A stretch of 46,667 bases of DNA from an uncultured Eubacteriales bacterium (GTDB taxonomy: Bacteria > Bacillota > Clostridia > Christensenellales > CAG-138), in assembly GCA_900544965.1 (NCBI GenBank), contig UQXE01000016.1:1-46667 (forward strand), given 5' to 3'. The translations under genes were made by a program, and so were the position numbers. Below, piece after piece: positions 24,354-33,512 of the stretch. Within the stretch, counting starts at the first letter, position 1; every line of letters starts with the position of its first letter. The notes below the pieces were generated by a model. It was not told the origin of the DNA. It did not search any database and worked only from the letters and a program-made list of their open reading frames with translations.

Positions 24354-24435
24354 AATATGTCCTGTTAACATGCGGCGCAATGTGTCATTAATGTGGAACA
24401 TGCGGTATAAAATGATGATACGAGGGTTAATACGC

Positions 24436-24464
24436 TTGCCAGGTTTTAAAATATGGTTTACAAT
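24436..24464 (+). promoter_or_regulatory. Promoter for the asp23-like/fakA/recG operon
   Basis: TTGCCA (24436-24441), 17-bp spacer, TACAAT (24459-24464). Start near 24471, giving a leader of about 80 nt. Confidence 0.55.
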
Positions 24465-24549
24465 ATAGATCTGGCAGTGGGTTAACTTTAGCCATACTGT
24501 TGTTTTTTAACTATATTGTTGAAAAACGGAAATAAAAGGAGGACGTAAA

Positions 24550-24906
24550 ATGCCGGGAATCATAGAAACAGAACTTGGCAAGATCACGATTGCCGAGGAC
24601 ATTGTCGCCACCATTGTGGGATATGCCGCAGGCGAAAACTACGGTATAGTCGGCATGAGCGGCAAAACCGCCACGGACGCCATATTACAGCTAGTCGGCG
24701 GGACAAATCTCAAGCGCGGGGTCAAGGTAACATCGTTTGAGAATGGATCGGCGCTTGATATCGACCTCTATGTAACGGTGCTCTATGGGGTTTCATTGCC
24801 CGCGGTCGCCAGAAACGCCATAGAAAACGTCCGCTATCGTGTGGAAGATATTACCGGCGTAAAAGTCAACAATGTGAATATCCACATAGAAGCGGTCAGG
24901 GTCTGA
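24550..24906 (+). CDS. Asp23/Gls24 (YloU-like) envelope stress protein
   Basis: 118 residues of the Asp23 family: GKITIAEDIVATIVGYAAGENYGIVGMSGKT at the N-terminus and the C-terminal VARNAIENVRYRVEDITGVKVNNVNIHIEAVRV. The role is poorly known; linked to cell-envelope homeostasis. Its place directly before fakA matches yloU-yloV of Bacillus. AAGGAGG lies 6 nt before ATG 24550. A 147-nt gap to fakA has a small GCGCCA/TGGCGC hairpin (25000-25018). Confidence 0.92.
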   Translation: MPGIIETELGKITIAEDIVATIVGYAAGENYGIVGMSGKTATDAILQLVGGTNLKRGVKVTSFENGSALDIDLYVTVLYGVSLPAVARNAIENVRYRVEDITGVKVNNVNIHIEAVRV

Positions 24907-25053
24907 CAAAGCCTGCTAAACGGCCCTGTTAAACATGCCTTATGTCAAAAGCGGGGGTAACTGAGCTATTGCCGTGCCAAGCTCATTGCTTTTGATACGG
25001 CGCCATAAAATTTGGCGCAGGCATGTATTCTTTCTTACAGGAGGAAACATAAC

Positions 25054-26688
25054 TTGGATGAGTTGAATATTAGCGGTGCGCTGCTGCGCGAAATGTTTTA
25101 CACAGGAGCCGCGCTGCTGGAAAAGGAGAAATCCGTCATCGACGCTCTGAATGTTTTTCCCGTACCAGACGGCGACACGGGAACAAACATGTGCATGACC
25201 ATGCAGAGCGCTGTAAAGGAGCTGAAAGGATGCCAGGGCGACACGGTGAGCGACGTGGCAAGCAGCATCTCCTTAGGCGCGCTCAAAGGAGCGAGAGGCA
25301 ACTCCGGCGTAATACTTTCACAGCTTTTCCGCGGCTTTGCAAAGGCTGTAAAGGACAAGGATACAATGGATCCCAAGCTTCTCGCCGAAGCCTTAAGGCT
25401 GGGAACCGAAGCCGCTTACAAGGCGGTGATGCGTCCCAAGGAAGGCACCATGCTTACAGTGTCGCGTATGATCAGCGACGCTGTTAATAAGGCGTATGCC
25501 GAAGGCGCCAGTACCCTAAGGCTGATTGAAACCATGCTCAGCTCAGGCGCCTTATCCCTGGAAATGACTCCGCAGCTGCTTCCGGTTTTAAAGGAAGCAG
25601 GCGTTGTGGATTCAGGCGGCAAGGGACTTTTAACCATATACCGCGGATTCAAGATGGCTGTCGACGGGGAGTCGGTGGATGACTTTGCGGTCGAGCTTGA
25701 GAGTGCAGTTCAGCCCCCGGAAGATGTTCTTACCCTTGACGATGTGGAAGATATCAAATTCGGTTATTGTACGGAATTTTTTATTATTCATCTTAACGAT
25801 ACTTTCACTGAGCTTGATTTGGACAAATTTCGCGATGCGCTGATCGAACTCGGAGACTCGGTTGTAGTTGCCCATGACGTCGGCTATGTCAAGGTACACG
25901 TACATTCTGACGCTCCCGGCAGGGTTTTGCAGCTTGCTACCATGTTGGGCGAAATCAACAATGTAAAGATTGAAAATATGCGCGAACAGAACCGCCAGAT
26001 ACAGGAGAACCTGAAGAAAAACGAGAAGGAAACCGCTATGGTGTCTGTCAGCGCCGGTGACGGGATAGGCGATGTGTTTAAGGATCTGGGCGTAACCTCC
26101 CTCATTGAGGGCGGTCAAACCATGAATCCCAGCATTGACACAATATTAAAGTCCATACGGAGGGCTAACGCAAGAAATGTATTCGTTCTTCCCAACAATT
26201 CCAATATTATTCTTGCGGCACAGCAGGCTGCCAAGCTTTCCGACAGGAATGTGACGGTAATCCCCACAAAGACGATCATGCAGGGCATTTCTGCGGCGAT
26301 GGCGTTTAACCCCGACAACAGCGCCGAAGAGATAGAACGCGACATGACGGACGCATTTAAAAGCGTTAAATCAGGCTCGGTAACGTATGCTGTACGCACA
26401 ACGTCGTTTAACGGCACTGGTATAAACGAAGGCGACATTATTGGGCTGATGGACGGGGAAATCGTAACGGTAAACGGCAGCGTGGACGGAACCTCAAGGG
26501 AGCTTCTCCGGAAGATGCTCGAAGGGCATGATGAGGATGCAATCGTAACCATATTTTACGGCAACAATATGGATGAGGATAACGCAAACGCTCTTGTTGC
26601 TGAAATGGAGAAGGAATTCCCACACGCGGAGTTTATAGTTCAATATGGAGGCCAACCGCTTTATTACTATTATTTCTCGGTTGAATAA
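25054..26688 (+). CDS. fakA: Fatty acid kinase A (DAK2 domain, YloV-like)
   Basis: Kinase subunit that phosphorylates fatty acids bound to FakB for phospholipid synthesis. The N-terminal DAK2 domain shows VFPVPDGDTGTNMCMTM (metal-binding Asp residues) and LGALKGARGNSGVILSQLFRG; the central and C-terminal parts (KFGYCTEFFI..., RRANARNVFVLPNNSNIILAAQQA) are also family features. 544 residues, normal. Start TTG 25054, 9 nt after AGGAGG; the longer frame from 25012 has no ribosome site. No fakB gene lies in this window. Confidence 0.94.
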   Translation: MDELNISGALLREMFYTGAALLEKEKSVIDALNVFPVPDGDTGTNMCMTMQSAVKELKGCQGDTVSDVASSISLGALKGARGNSGVILSQLFRGFAKAVKDKDTMDPKLLAEALRLGTEAAYKAVMRPKEGTMLTVSRMISDAVNKAYAEGASTLRLIETMLSSGALSLEMTPQLLPVLKEAGVVDSGGKGLLTIYRGFKMAVDGESVDDFAVELESAVQPPEDVLTLDDVEDIKFGYCTEFFIIHLNDTFTELDLDKFRDALIELGDSVVVAHDVGYVKVHVHSDAPGRVLQLATMLGEINNVKIENMREQNRQIQENLKKNEKETAMVSVSAGDGIGDVFKDLGVTSLIEGGQTMNPSIDTILKSIRRANARNVFVLPNNSNIILAAQQAAKLSDRNVTVIPTKTIMQGISAAMAFNPDNSAEEIERDMTDAFKSVKSGSVTYAVRTTSFNGTGINEGDIIGLMDGEIVTVNGSVDGTSRELLRKMLEGHDEDAIVTIFYGNNMDEDNANALVAEMEKEFPHAEFIVQYGGQPLYYYYFSVE

Positions 26689-26692
26689 GTAA

Positions 26693-28702
26693 GTGCTGGA
26701 AAATCCTATAACAAGCGTCAAAGGTGTAGGCCCGCGCCGAGCGGAAGCGTTCGGCAAGCTGGGCCTTACCTGTTTATACGACCTGCTTCGTTTCATGCCT
26801 AGGGATTATATAGATTGCTCCAGGACAACTCCTGTAAGCGGTATGGTAGACGGCAGCCCATGTTTACTTCACCTTGAAGTAGTTGGAAACGATAAAATAG
26901 TGCGCACCAAAACGGGCACCATGCTGCTGGTTGACGCCCGGGATGGCTCAGGCTGCTTAAAGCTATGCCTGTTCAATCAGGCTTACAGATATGGCAAGCT
27001 TAATAAGGGAAGCTCCGCCTATTTCTATGGCAAGGCGGATTTAAAACATGGCAGAAGACTTATAAGCCCTATAACGTTCAGTCAAATACCTGGTATAATA
27101 CCCATATATCCCACAACGAACGGGCTATCACAAAAGATAATACGTTCTACTGTACGTGCAGCGCTTGATACCGCGGGCCACGTACACGATTCGCTTCCGC
27201 TTAGCATAAGGGAGCGCTTTTCAGTTTGTGAACTCGGCTTTGCGCTGAAAAACCTTCATTTTCCGGAGGATTTGGATTCCCTTGAGTCCGCCAGGCGCCG
27301 GCTCGTTTTTGAGGACATGCTTGCATATACGTTGATGCTAAACCTTTTCAAAAAATCAACTCGTCAGAATAAAGGAATAAAGTTCGATGTAAATGGGCTG
27401 TTTGAATCGTTTTCTAAGTTGCTTCCGTTCAATTTAACCAATGCCCAGGTTCGAGTTATGCGTGAAATCGAAGCGGATATGAATACGGAGGCGCCGATGA
27501 ATAGGCTTTTGCAGGGCGATGTAGGATCTGGGAAAACCGCAATAGCCCTTTACGCCATGTTTATAGCTGTACATAATGGGTATCAGGCCGCGCTTATGGC
27601 GCCAACCGAAATACTGGCGCGGCAGCATTACCAATCCCTAAAGAATATATTCGGAGATAAGGCATGCATGCTCGTTGGAAGCCAGCCCCAGTCCCAAAGA
27701 AAGCAAATCAGCGCCAAAATTGAAAGCGGAGAGTATACGGCCATAACGGGAACGCATGCTCTGTTTCAGGAAAGCGTCGGGTTTGGTAATCTTGGAATTG
27801 TAATTGCTGATGAGCAGCACAGGTTCGGAGTGGAGCAGCGGGCTGCCATCGGTCATAAAGGTATAGCTCCTGATTATCTTATAATGTCGGCCACGCCAAT
27901 ACCGCGTACCCTGGCGCTTATGATATACGGAGACCTTAATGTATCCATTGTCAATGAACTGCCGCCTGGCAGGAAGCCTATTGATACCCGTTTTGTCCCT
28001 GAGGGAAGGCGCGAGGCTATGTACCGTTTCATTGAGGATCGCCTTAGGCGGGGAGAGCAGGCATATGTGGTATGCCCGTCAATAGATCCCATCGAAGGCA
28101 TGGACAATATCCGATCCGCCACTGAGGTCTTCTCTGAATTATCTGATAAACTTTCTGTACGAACCGCGCTTTTGCATGGACGCATGAAGTCAAAAGATAA
28201 GGATGAGGTTGTAGAGCGTTTCCGGAAAGGGGAAATAGAGCTTATCGTATCAACCACGGTTATAGAGGTAGGCGTCGACGTCCCAAACGCTACAATAATG
28301 GTCATAGAAAACGCGGATAGATTTGGGCTTGCGCAGCTGCATCAGCTTCGCGGCAGGGTTGGAAGGGGAGGACAAGCTTCCTTCTGTTTTCTTTTAGCAC
28401 AAAGCAATGGCGGGAATACCAAGGAAAGGCTTTCTGTGCTCCAAAAATCAAACGATGGATTTGAGATAGCTAGAAAGGATCTTGAGCTGCGGGGTCCAGG
28501 GGAGTTCCTTGGAACCCGTCAGCACGGAATGGACGAATTTGCAGCAACAGGCCTTGCAAGCGATATGAGCATATTGGAGCATGCGGTTGCCGCCTCTGAT
28601 ATGATAATGTCTGACAAAGCTTTACAAATAGCCTGCGGGGATATAATGACACGCTCAAATAAAATATTATCAAAAAAATTAAAGGAAATAGCGTTAAACT
28701 GA
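26693..28702 (+). CDS. recG: ATP-dependent DNA helicase RecG
   Basis: Branch-migration helicase that remodels stalled forks and Holliday junctions. N-terminal wedge domain with ITSVKGVGPRRAEAF and the OB-fold; helicase motifs: Walker A GDVGSGKTAIAL, motif Ia APTEILARQHY, DEQH box ADEQHRFGVEQR, motif III MSATPIPRTLAL, motif VI QLHQLRGRVGRGG, and the C-terminal PGEFLGTRQHG. 669 residues, normal for Bacillota. Start GTG 26693, 4 nt after the fakA stop, so translation is coupled. Confidence 0.97.
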   Translation: MLENPITSVKGVGPRRAEAFGKLGLTCLYDLLRFMPRDYIDCSRTTPVSGMVDGSPCLLHLEVVGNDKIVRTKTGTMLLVDARDGSGCLKLCLFNQAYRYGKLNKGSSAYFYGKADLKHGRRLISPITFSQIPGIIPIYPTTNGLSQKIIRSTVRAALDTAGHVHDSLPLSIRERFSVCELGFALKNLHFPEDLDSLESARRRLVFEDMLAYTLMLNLFKKSTRQNKGIKFDVNGLFESFSKLLPFNLTNAQVRVMREIEADMNTEAPMNRLLQGDVGSGKTAIALYAMFIAVHNGYQAALMAPTEILARQHYQSLKNIFGDKACMLVGSQPQSQRKQISAKIESGEYTAITGTHALFQESVGFGNLGIVIADEQHRFGVEQRAAIGHKGIAPDYLIMSATPIPRTLALMIYGDLNVSIVNELPPGRKPIDTRFVPEGRREAMYRFIEDRLRRGEQAYVVCPSIDPIEGMDNIRSATEVFSELSDKLSVRTALLHGRMKSKDKDEVVERFRKGEIELIVSTTVIEVGVDVPNATIMVIENADRFGLAQLHQLRGRVGRGGQASFCFLLAQSNGGNTKERLSVLQKSNDGFEIARKDLELRGPGEFLGTRQHGMDEFAATGLASDMSILEHAVAASDMIMSDKALQIACGDIMTRSNKILSKKLKEIALN

Positions 28703-28920
28703 TTTAATCATAACATACTATAGTAATAAAGATGCTATACAAATACCTTTGATTTAAAATTTGTAAAAATAATTATATATTTCCTGTCATATTATCATCT
28801 TTACAGGACAAATTAGTACTGTCGTGACGAAGCAAATCGATTGCGGCTTGCAACACCAACAAAGCCACGATCAACTGCTGCGGCACGTTTAAATAAGAAC
28901 TACCTAAGGAGGTGAAAAAG

Positions 28921-29115
28921 ATGGCACGTAATAACGTTATAGTTCCTGAGGCTAAGCAGGCAATGGATTCTTTCAAGATGGAAGTTGCCAATTCCCTCAA
29001 CGTAAACCTGAAGCAGGGTTACAACGGAGACCTCACCGCCCGTGAAGCTGGATCCATCGGTGGTGAAATGGTTAAGCGCATGATTGCTTACGCTGAAAGC
29101 AACATGCCTAAGTAA
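28921..29115 (+). CDS. Small acid-soluble spore protein, alpha/beta type
   Basis: 64 residues. DNA-binding protein made in the forespore that coats and protects spore DNA. Contains the family core KMEVANSLNVNLKQGYNGDLTAREAGSIGGEMVKRMIAYAE; the Glu-Val-Ala stretch matches the position cleaved by germination protease GPR. The start is ATG 28921 with AAGGAGG 8 nt upstream; the GTG at 28912 lies within that ribosome site. Not in an obvious operon with recG (218-nt gap); a CATACTA word resembling a SigG -10 at 28714-28720 seems too far upstream. Confidence 0.96.
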   Translation: MARNNVIVPEAKQAMDSFKMEVANSLNVNLKQGYNGDLTAREAGSIGGEMVKRMIAYAESNMPK

Positions 29116-29138
29116 CAACTTAGTTTAAAAGGGTTTAG

Positions 29139-29288
29139 GTGAAGCGGCGAGGATTCTACAAGCAGATTGACGCAATTCCGCCCGCTCCATTGAACTGGGA
29201 GGCCTTAAAGCATCAAGCGATTGAAATCGTATATACGCCGCTTTTACCTAATGGTTTGCATAATAAATTTGCGGCAATAAGGAGGTGA
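29139..29288 (+). CDS. Possible small protein between two SASP genes
   Basis: Open frame of 49 codons from GTG 29139 directly after a TAG, beginning VKRRGFYKQIDAIPPAPLNW and continuing EALKHQAIEIVYTPLLPNGL. It fills almost the entire gap, and its TGA overlaps the AAGGAGG of the next gene. TTTAGG lies upstream but too close to be a clear ribosome site. No similarity recognised. It may be chance, or a remnant of a longer gene. Confidence 0.3.
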   Translation: MKRRGFYKQIDAIPPAPLNWEALKHQAIEIVYTPLLPNGLHNKFAAIRR

Positions 29289-29293
29289 AAAAG

Positions 29294-29527
29294 ATGTCAA
29301 GAAGCAACAATAACAACAACCGTGAAATGAAGTCCAGGCTCCATAACTTCAAAACCGAGGTGGCTAATTCATTGAACGTTAACCTGAAGCAGGGTTATAA
29401 TGGCGATATTACTTCGCGCGAAGCCGGTTCAATCGGCGGCGAGATGGTTAAGCGCATGATTGCTTACGCTGAGCAGCACATGAACAATGGCGGCAGCAAC
29501 ATGAACGGCGGCAACATGATGAAATAA
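29294..29527 (+). CDS. Small acid-soluble spore protein, alpha/beta type (second copy)
   Basis: 77 residues. Core KTEVANSLNVNLKQGYNGDITSREAGSIGGEMVKRMIAYAE is almost identical to the first copy, framed by an Asn-rich N-terminus (SRSNNNNN) and a Gly/Asn/Met-rich tail. AAGGAGG lies 8 nt before ATG 29294. A CATAATA word at 29259-29265 fits a SigG-type -10 with a short leader, without a clear -35. Tandem SASP genes are common and usually redundant. Confidence 0.96.
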   Translation: MSRSNNNNNREMKSRLHNFKTEVANSLNVNLKQGYNGDITSREAGSIGGEMVKRMIAYAEQHMNNGGSNMNGGNMMK

Positions 29528-29554
29528 TTTCCCTGATAATAGAACGGTATACCA

Positions 29555-29581
29555 GCGGGGCGCCTATTGTAGGCGCCCCGC
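29555..29581 (+). terminator. Strong hairpin after the SASP pair
   Basis: GCGGGGCGCCT-ATTGT-AGGCGCCCCGC, an 11-bp perfect stem. No T-run follows directly; a repeat element follows instead. A second, diverged version of the same hairpin (GCGGGACACC...GGAGCCCCGC) lies at about 30089-30115 on the far side of the repeats, and there it is followed by TTTATAATC. Confidence 0.6.
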
Positions 29582-29587
29582 CCATCG

Positions 29588-29765
29588 TGTAAAAAAAGTG
29601 GCGCGGCCGCTTTTTTGAGGTTACGGGCCTTACCTCTCACCCTTTGGGCTACGGGGCGGCAAAACCCGCAAAACCGCCATAGGCGATTCGCTTCGTACTG
29701 TACAGCACGAAGTGAATTTAAGCCGCAAAAGCCAGCCTCCGGTTGCAAACAGCTATTGGACAGGC
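29588..29765 (+). repeat. Dispersed hairpin-rich element, family B, diverged forward copy
   Basis: Starts with AAAAAAAGTGGCGCGGCCGC then TTTTTTGAGG, followed by CTCTCACCC, a GGCGGCAAAACCCGC block, the central near-palindrome at 29687-29716 (TTCGCTTCGTACTG with its partner arm) and the GCCAGCCTCCGGTTGC hairpin. The order is the same as at 46438-46667. Between 29766 and 29924 there is further non-coding sequence, with no gene seen. Confidence 0.7.
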
Positions 29766-29924
29766 CTTTGCTCCCGAGGTATCAAAAGACCGGCGCGCAT
29801 GTCGCTGGCTTTGATGGATTATACTTTTCGAGGATGTACCAAAGTTATCCTATCTGATTTTTAGTAGATTGCAAAATTGGAGTGATGTTCCCAGGCCTAT
29901 ACTATCCCCTGTGCGTTTTTTGGA

Positions 29925-30087
29925 GTTCTTGGAACCTTTTTTGCACAAAAGGTTCTTGTCGGCGGCAATACCCACTAAAGAACGAAAACCTCAAGGTTTT
30001 CATCCGGCTCTTACGAGCATGTCGTCAGAGCTGGCTGAGAGCGAAGGGCTTCGGCCCTTGACAATCCCAGGGTTTTTTGACAGTTTG
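29925..30087 (-). repeat. Dispersed hairpin-rich element, family A, reverse copy, partly degraded
   Basis: Recognised from AGAACGAAAACCTCAAGG, TCCGGCTCTTACGAGCATG, an AAGGGC-TTCG-GCCCTT hairpin and the end GACAATCCCAGGGTTTTTTG followed by ACA, in the same order as the reverse copy at 38483-38658. The left part contains GAACCTTTT...AAAAGGTTC (about 29931-29955), an extra hairpin. Together with the family B copy it fills the 760-nt gap between the SASP genes and vanR; no gene is seen there. Confidence 0.7.
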
Positions 30088-30289
30088 AGCGGGACACCAA
30101 TTATAGGAGCCCCGCCCATCTTTATAATCAATAATGGGCAATAGCTTATCCCTGCATTTGGGTTTCAATATACAAAATACCCGCGTTACTTATATAATTA
30201 ACTGATTATTTAGAAAAACGTAAGCAATATCAATGGATTTATTTAGTTTTTTTTGATAATCTAAATACAAATATAGAAGGAGTGAATAC

Positions 30290-30979
30290 ATGGCCTCACG
30301 CATAATGGTCGTAGACGACGAACATGAGATTGCAGACCTCATTGAAGTTTATTTAAACAACGAGGGTTTCATGGTGTATAAATTTTATTGCTCCAGGGAC
30401 GCTCTCGAATGCGCCGCAAAAACCGAACTGGATCTTGCCATTTTGGACGTAATGATGCCTGATATTGACGGCTTTACTGTGTGCCGTACTATACGTGAAT
30501 CGCGCACTTATCCCATAATAATGCTGACTGCTAAAGAGCAGGAAATAGATAAGATTACCGGATTGACTCTCGGAGCGGACGACTATGTAACCAAACCCTT
30601 CAGACCGCTGGAACTTATAGCCAGGGTAAAGGCACAGCTGCGCCGGTATAAAAGATATAATCAGAGTCAGGCGGACAGGGAGTCGATAATAACTTATTCC
30701 GGCCTTATGCTGGATAAGAACAGTCATGAATGTACGCTTAATGAAATCCCCCTGTGTCTTACCCCCACGGAGTTTTCAATACTCTGGTTTCTTTGCGAGA
30801 ACAAAGGGCGCGTTGTAAGCTCTGAAGAATTGTTCCATGCGGTTTGGGAGGAAAAGTATTACACCAATAACAATACGGTTATGGTACATATAAGGCATCT
30901 GCGCAAAAAGCTGCAGGATTCGGCGGAAAACCCTAAATATATAAAAACCGTATGGGGAGTAGGCTATAAAATTGGATAA
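30290..30979 (+). CDS. vanR: VanR-like response regulator (OmpR/PhoB family)
   Basis: 229 residues. Receiver domain: acidic pocket VVDDEH, phospho-acceptor Asp53 in AILDVMMPDIDG, and switch Lys in DDYVTKPF. C-terminal winged HTH: CLTPTEFSILWFLCENKGRVVSSEELFHAVW and the NNNTVMVHIRHLRKKL recognition helix, ending in YIKTVWGVGYKI. Close in style to VanR of van operons, and its neighbours are vanS, vanG, vanXY and vanW. GAAGGAG lies 8 nt before ATG 30290. Expected to activate the downstream resistance genes. Confidence 0.9.
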   Translation: MASRIMVVDDEHEIADLIEVYLNNEGFMVYKFYCSRDALECAAKTELDLAILDVMMPDIDGFTVCRTIRESRTYPIIMLTAKEQEIDKITGLTLGADDYVTKPFRPLELIARVKAQLRRYKRYNQSQADRESIITYSGLMLDKNSHECTLNEIPLCLTPTEFSILWFLCENKGRVVSSEELFHAVWEEKYYTNNNTVMVHIRHLRKKLQDSAENPKYIKTVWGVGYKIG

Positions 30980-32066
30980 TTCCTTTGCAAAAGCATATAG
31001 AAACAAGGTATTTCATACTCATATAATAGTTACCGCTATCATATTAGTGGTAGTATTATTTCTGTATCTATTTTTTGATTTTGTTGCGAATGGATTTATC
31101 GTCAGCCTTTTGGACATGCTCTTTGGAAGATCCTCTACAATAACCTCATTTATAACCAACAGGTATATATTCATTCCGTTTTTGACGGTGTTGTCGGTGT
31201 TTATCGGCTGGGTAGCGGTCGAGGGAAGGGCCTTGCGTAAATTATCCGCCGCAATTGGCGATATGAAGGACTTTTTCAAGAATGACAGCGAACACCTTAT
31301 CCTAGATAAGGACTTTCAAGAAATTGCCGTTGAGCTTAATTCCTTTAAGCTCAACAGCATTAAAAACGAGCAGCGAGCTCAGATGGAAACCCAGAGGAAG
31401 AACGACCTTATCACCTACCTTGCCCATGATATCAAAACTCCGCTGACATCCGTTATAGGCTATCTCAGCCTTTTGGATGAGGCTAAGGAGCTGCCCGCAA
31501 TGCAAAGGCAAAAATACATTAAAATCACGCTTGACAAGGCATATCGGCTTGAGACACTTGTAAACGAATTTTTTGATATAACCCGATTTAATCTGTCAAC
31601 CATACCCTTGGAAAAAGAGGTCATCGATCTCAAGCTGATGCTCATGCAGATGGCCGATGAGTTTTACCCAACTCTTGCCCCAAGCGGCAAATCCGCGCTG
31701 ATAAACGTGCCCGACGGGCTGTCAGTATATGCGGACTCGGATAAGCTCGCGCGCGTATTTAACAATATACTTAAAAACGCCGTCACTTACAGCGCGCCAA
31801 ACTCTGTAATAGAAATCGCCGCAAGGTCAGAGATTGGAGCTGTTGAGATTGCATTTAAGAATACGGGCGTAAGAATACCCGAAGAAAGGCTGAGGGCCAT
31901 ATTTGAAAAGTTCTATCGTCTGGACGCATCTAGATCCTCCAATACAGGCGGCGCGGGTCTGGGACTAGCCATTGCAAAGGAAATAGTTGAGGCTCATGGA
32001 GGCATTATAAACGCCTCAAGCTGCGAAGAGTATACGGTGTTTACTGTAACGCTCCCAATACTTTAA
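30972..32066 (+). CDS. vanS: VanS-like sensor histidine kinase
   Basis: 364 residues. Two transmembrane helices (about 18-43 and 66-88) enclose a short extracytosolic loop, as in VanS. H-box YLAHDIKTPLTSVIGYLSLL with the phospho-acceptor His, N-box NNILKNAVTYS, then a G-box region with IPEERLRAIFEKFYRLD and GGAGLGLAIAKEIVEAHGG. Start TTG 30972 overlaps the end of vanR by 8 nt, so the two are coupled. Presumably senses glycopeptides or cell-wall stress. Confidence 0.9.
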   Translation: MDNSFAKAYRNKVFHTHIIVTAIILVVVLFLYLFFDFVANGFIVSLLDMLFGRSSTITSFITNRYIFIPFLTVLSVFIGWVAVEGRALRKLSAAIGDMKDFFKNDSEHLILDKDFQEIAVELNSFKLNSIKNEQRAQMETQRKNDLITYLAHDIKTPLTSVIGYLSLLDEAKELPAMQRQKYIKITLDKAYRLETLVNEFFDITRFNLSTIPLEKEVIDLKLMLMQMADEFYPTLAPSGKSALINVPDGLSVYADSDKLARVFNNILKNAVTYSAPNSVIEIAARSEIGAVEIAFKNTGVRIPEERLRAIFEKFYRLDASRSSNTGGAGLGLAIAKEIVEAHGGIINASSCEEYTVFTVTLPIL

Positions 32067-32420
32067 ATGGTTTTGAATGCAGGCTATATAATTTCATTGA
32101 TGTGATAAACATTTGCAGGGGAAGGATCATAATTCGGCCTTAGCAGTTTAATGGTCCAAGCTCTGGCTGGGAAAGCAAGAACTAAAATGAGGGATTTGCA
32201 TATAGTTCAGCGGAAGAAATTGCGGCATGCGGCAGAGGGACTTAAACGGCATTTTTGATGTTTTAGGTGTTTCATCCGATTACTTTGCGCCATATGTTCA
32301 AAATGCCGTGCAACTTAAGATTATTTTAATAATTCGTCCTATTTGCATTAACAATGTTTTCTAGATAATTGGGTACAATAAAACGCAGGAACCTGTTTAA
32401 CGTGTGAAAGGAGTTTTTGA
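32067..32420 (+). other. Gap between vanS and the ligase gene
   Basis: Contains the likely promoter of the ligase operon: TTGCAT at 32343-32348, then GATAAT (32364-32369) or TACAAT (32374-32379), neither with ideal spacing. A frame of 52 codons (beginning FSGRNCGMRQRDLNGIFDVL, after a TAG) is open in the middle, without start or ribosome site. In other VanG-type clusters accessory van genes can lie here; I cannot identify one. Confidence 0.4.
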
Positions 32421-33512
32421 ATGAACAAACCAAAGATTGCTGTCCTGTTTGGAGGGTGTTCTGAGGAATATGATATTTCCCTGCAGTCCGCCGCATCGGT
32501 AATACGGAATATAGACGGCAATAAATATGATATAATAAATATTGGCATATCCAGGCATGGCGTCTGGCATAGATACTACGGGCCGGCTGATCTTATTGAA
32601 AGCGGCGCATGGGAGAGCTATTATAAATGCCCTGTCGCGTTCATATCGCCAAGCAGGGACGTTCACGGCATAGTAGAGTTTACATCGATGGGTACTTGCT
32701 GTGAGCGAATTGACGCCGCGTTTCCGGTTCTTCACGGAAGAAATGGAGAGGATGGAACCGTTCAGGGCCTGCTGGAGATGGCGGGAATACCTGTAATAGG
32801 CTGCGGGATGTTATCCTCCGCAATATGTATGGATAAGGATGTGGCCCACTCCCTTGTCAAATCCGTCGGCGTCAGCACCACGCCCTCTATAGTTGTGCGA
32901 AAGAACGACGATATGCATGATATCGTCCTGAAAGCGTCTAAGCTCATATATCCGCTGTTTGTAAAGCCGGCCAGGTCTGGATCTTCGATAGGCATATGCA
33001 AGGTTGAACGCGAGACCGGCCTTGCATCCGCTGTATCCAGCGCGTTTGAGCATGATACCAAGGTTGTAATAGAGCAGGCCGTAAATGGGGTTGAGGTGGG
33101 CTGCGCCGTGCTTGGCGGCTGTTCTGAACCGATAACCGGAGCTGTCGATGAAATAGATCTGATAAGCGGCTTTCTGGATTACGAGGAGAAATACGGAGCG
33201 AGAACAGCCACCATCAGGGTTCCCGCGCGTATTTCCGAAAGCCTTGAAGAAAGGATTAAGCAGACGGCCAAGCTTATATACCGCACGCTTGAATGCAGCG
33301 GCTTTGCGCGAGTAGATATGTTTTTGGCTGAAGACGGGGAAATAGTGTTTAACGAAGTTAACACCATACCTGGCCTTACATGTAAAAGCCGCTATGCAAG
33401 GATGCTTGAGACGGCTGGAATAAGCTTTAAAACGTTTATAAACATATTATTGGATGGGTGGTATAAAAATGAAAGATATAGTTATGGACCAGAGGTCTGT
33501 ATACAAAGGTAA
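32421..33512 (+). CDS. vanG: VanG-type D-alanine--D-serine ligase (D-Ala-D-X ligase)
   Basis: 363-residue ATP-grasp ligase. Matches VanG proteins along its length: IAVLFGGCSEEYDISLQSAASV, FPVLHGRNGEDGTVQGLLEMAGIPVIGCG, SSAICMDKDVAHSLV, PLFVKPARSGSSIGI, the omega-loop region SGFLDYEEKYGARTATIRVP and FNEVNTIPGLT. D-Ser rather than D-Lac specificity is inferred from this resemblance and from the neighbouring vanXY. AAAGGAG lies 7 nt before ATG 32421. The 3' end overlaps the vanXY start by 44 nt. A housekeeping Ddl cannot be fully excluded, but the vanRS-XY-W context argues against it. Confidence 0.85.
   Translation: MNKPKIAVLFGGCSEEYDISLQSAASVIRNIDGNKYDIINIGISRHGVWHRYYGPADLIESGAWESYYKCPVAFISPSRDVHGIVEFTSMGTCCERIDAAFPVLHGRNGEDGTVQGLLEMAGIPVIGCGMLSSAICMDKDVAHSLVKSVGVSTTPSIVVRKNDDMHDIVLKASKLIYPLFVKPARSGSSIGICKVERETGLASAVSSAFEHDTKVVIEQAVNGVEVGCAVLGGCSEPITGAVDEIDLISGFLDYEEKYGARTATIRVPARISESLEERIKQTAKLIYRTLECSGFARVDMFLAEDGEIVFNEVNTIPGLTCKSRYARMLETAGISFKTFINILLDGWYKNERYSYGPEVCIQR

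Noticed and set aside
25630..26118. 162-codon open frame antisense to fakA
   Set aside because: Frame complementary to a well-supported gene; composition follows that of the sense codons.
28714..28720. CATACTA, a good match to a SigG -10 box
   Set aside because: About 200 nt before the first SASP start and without a matching -35; SASP leaders are normally short.
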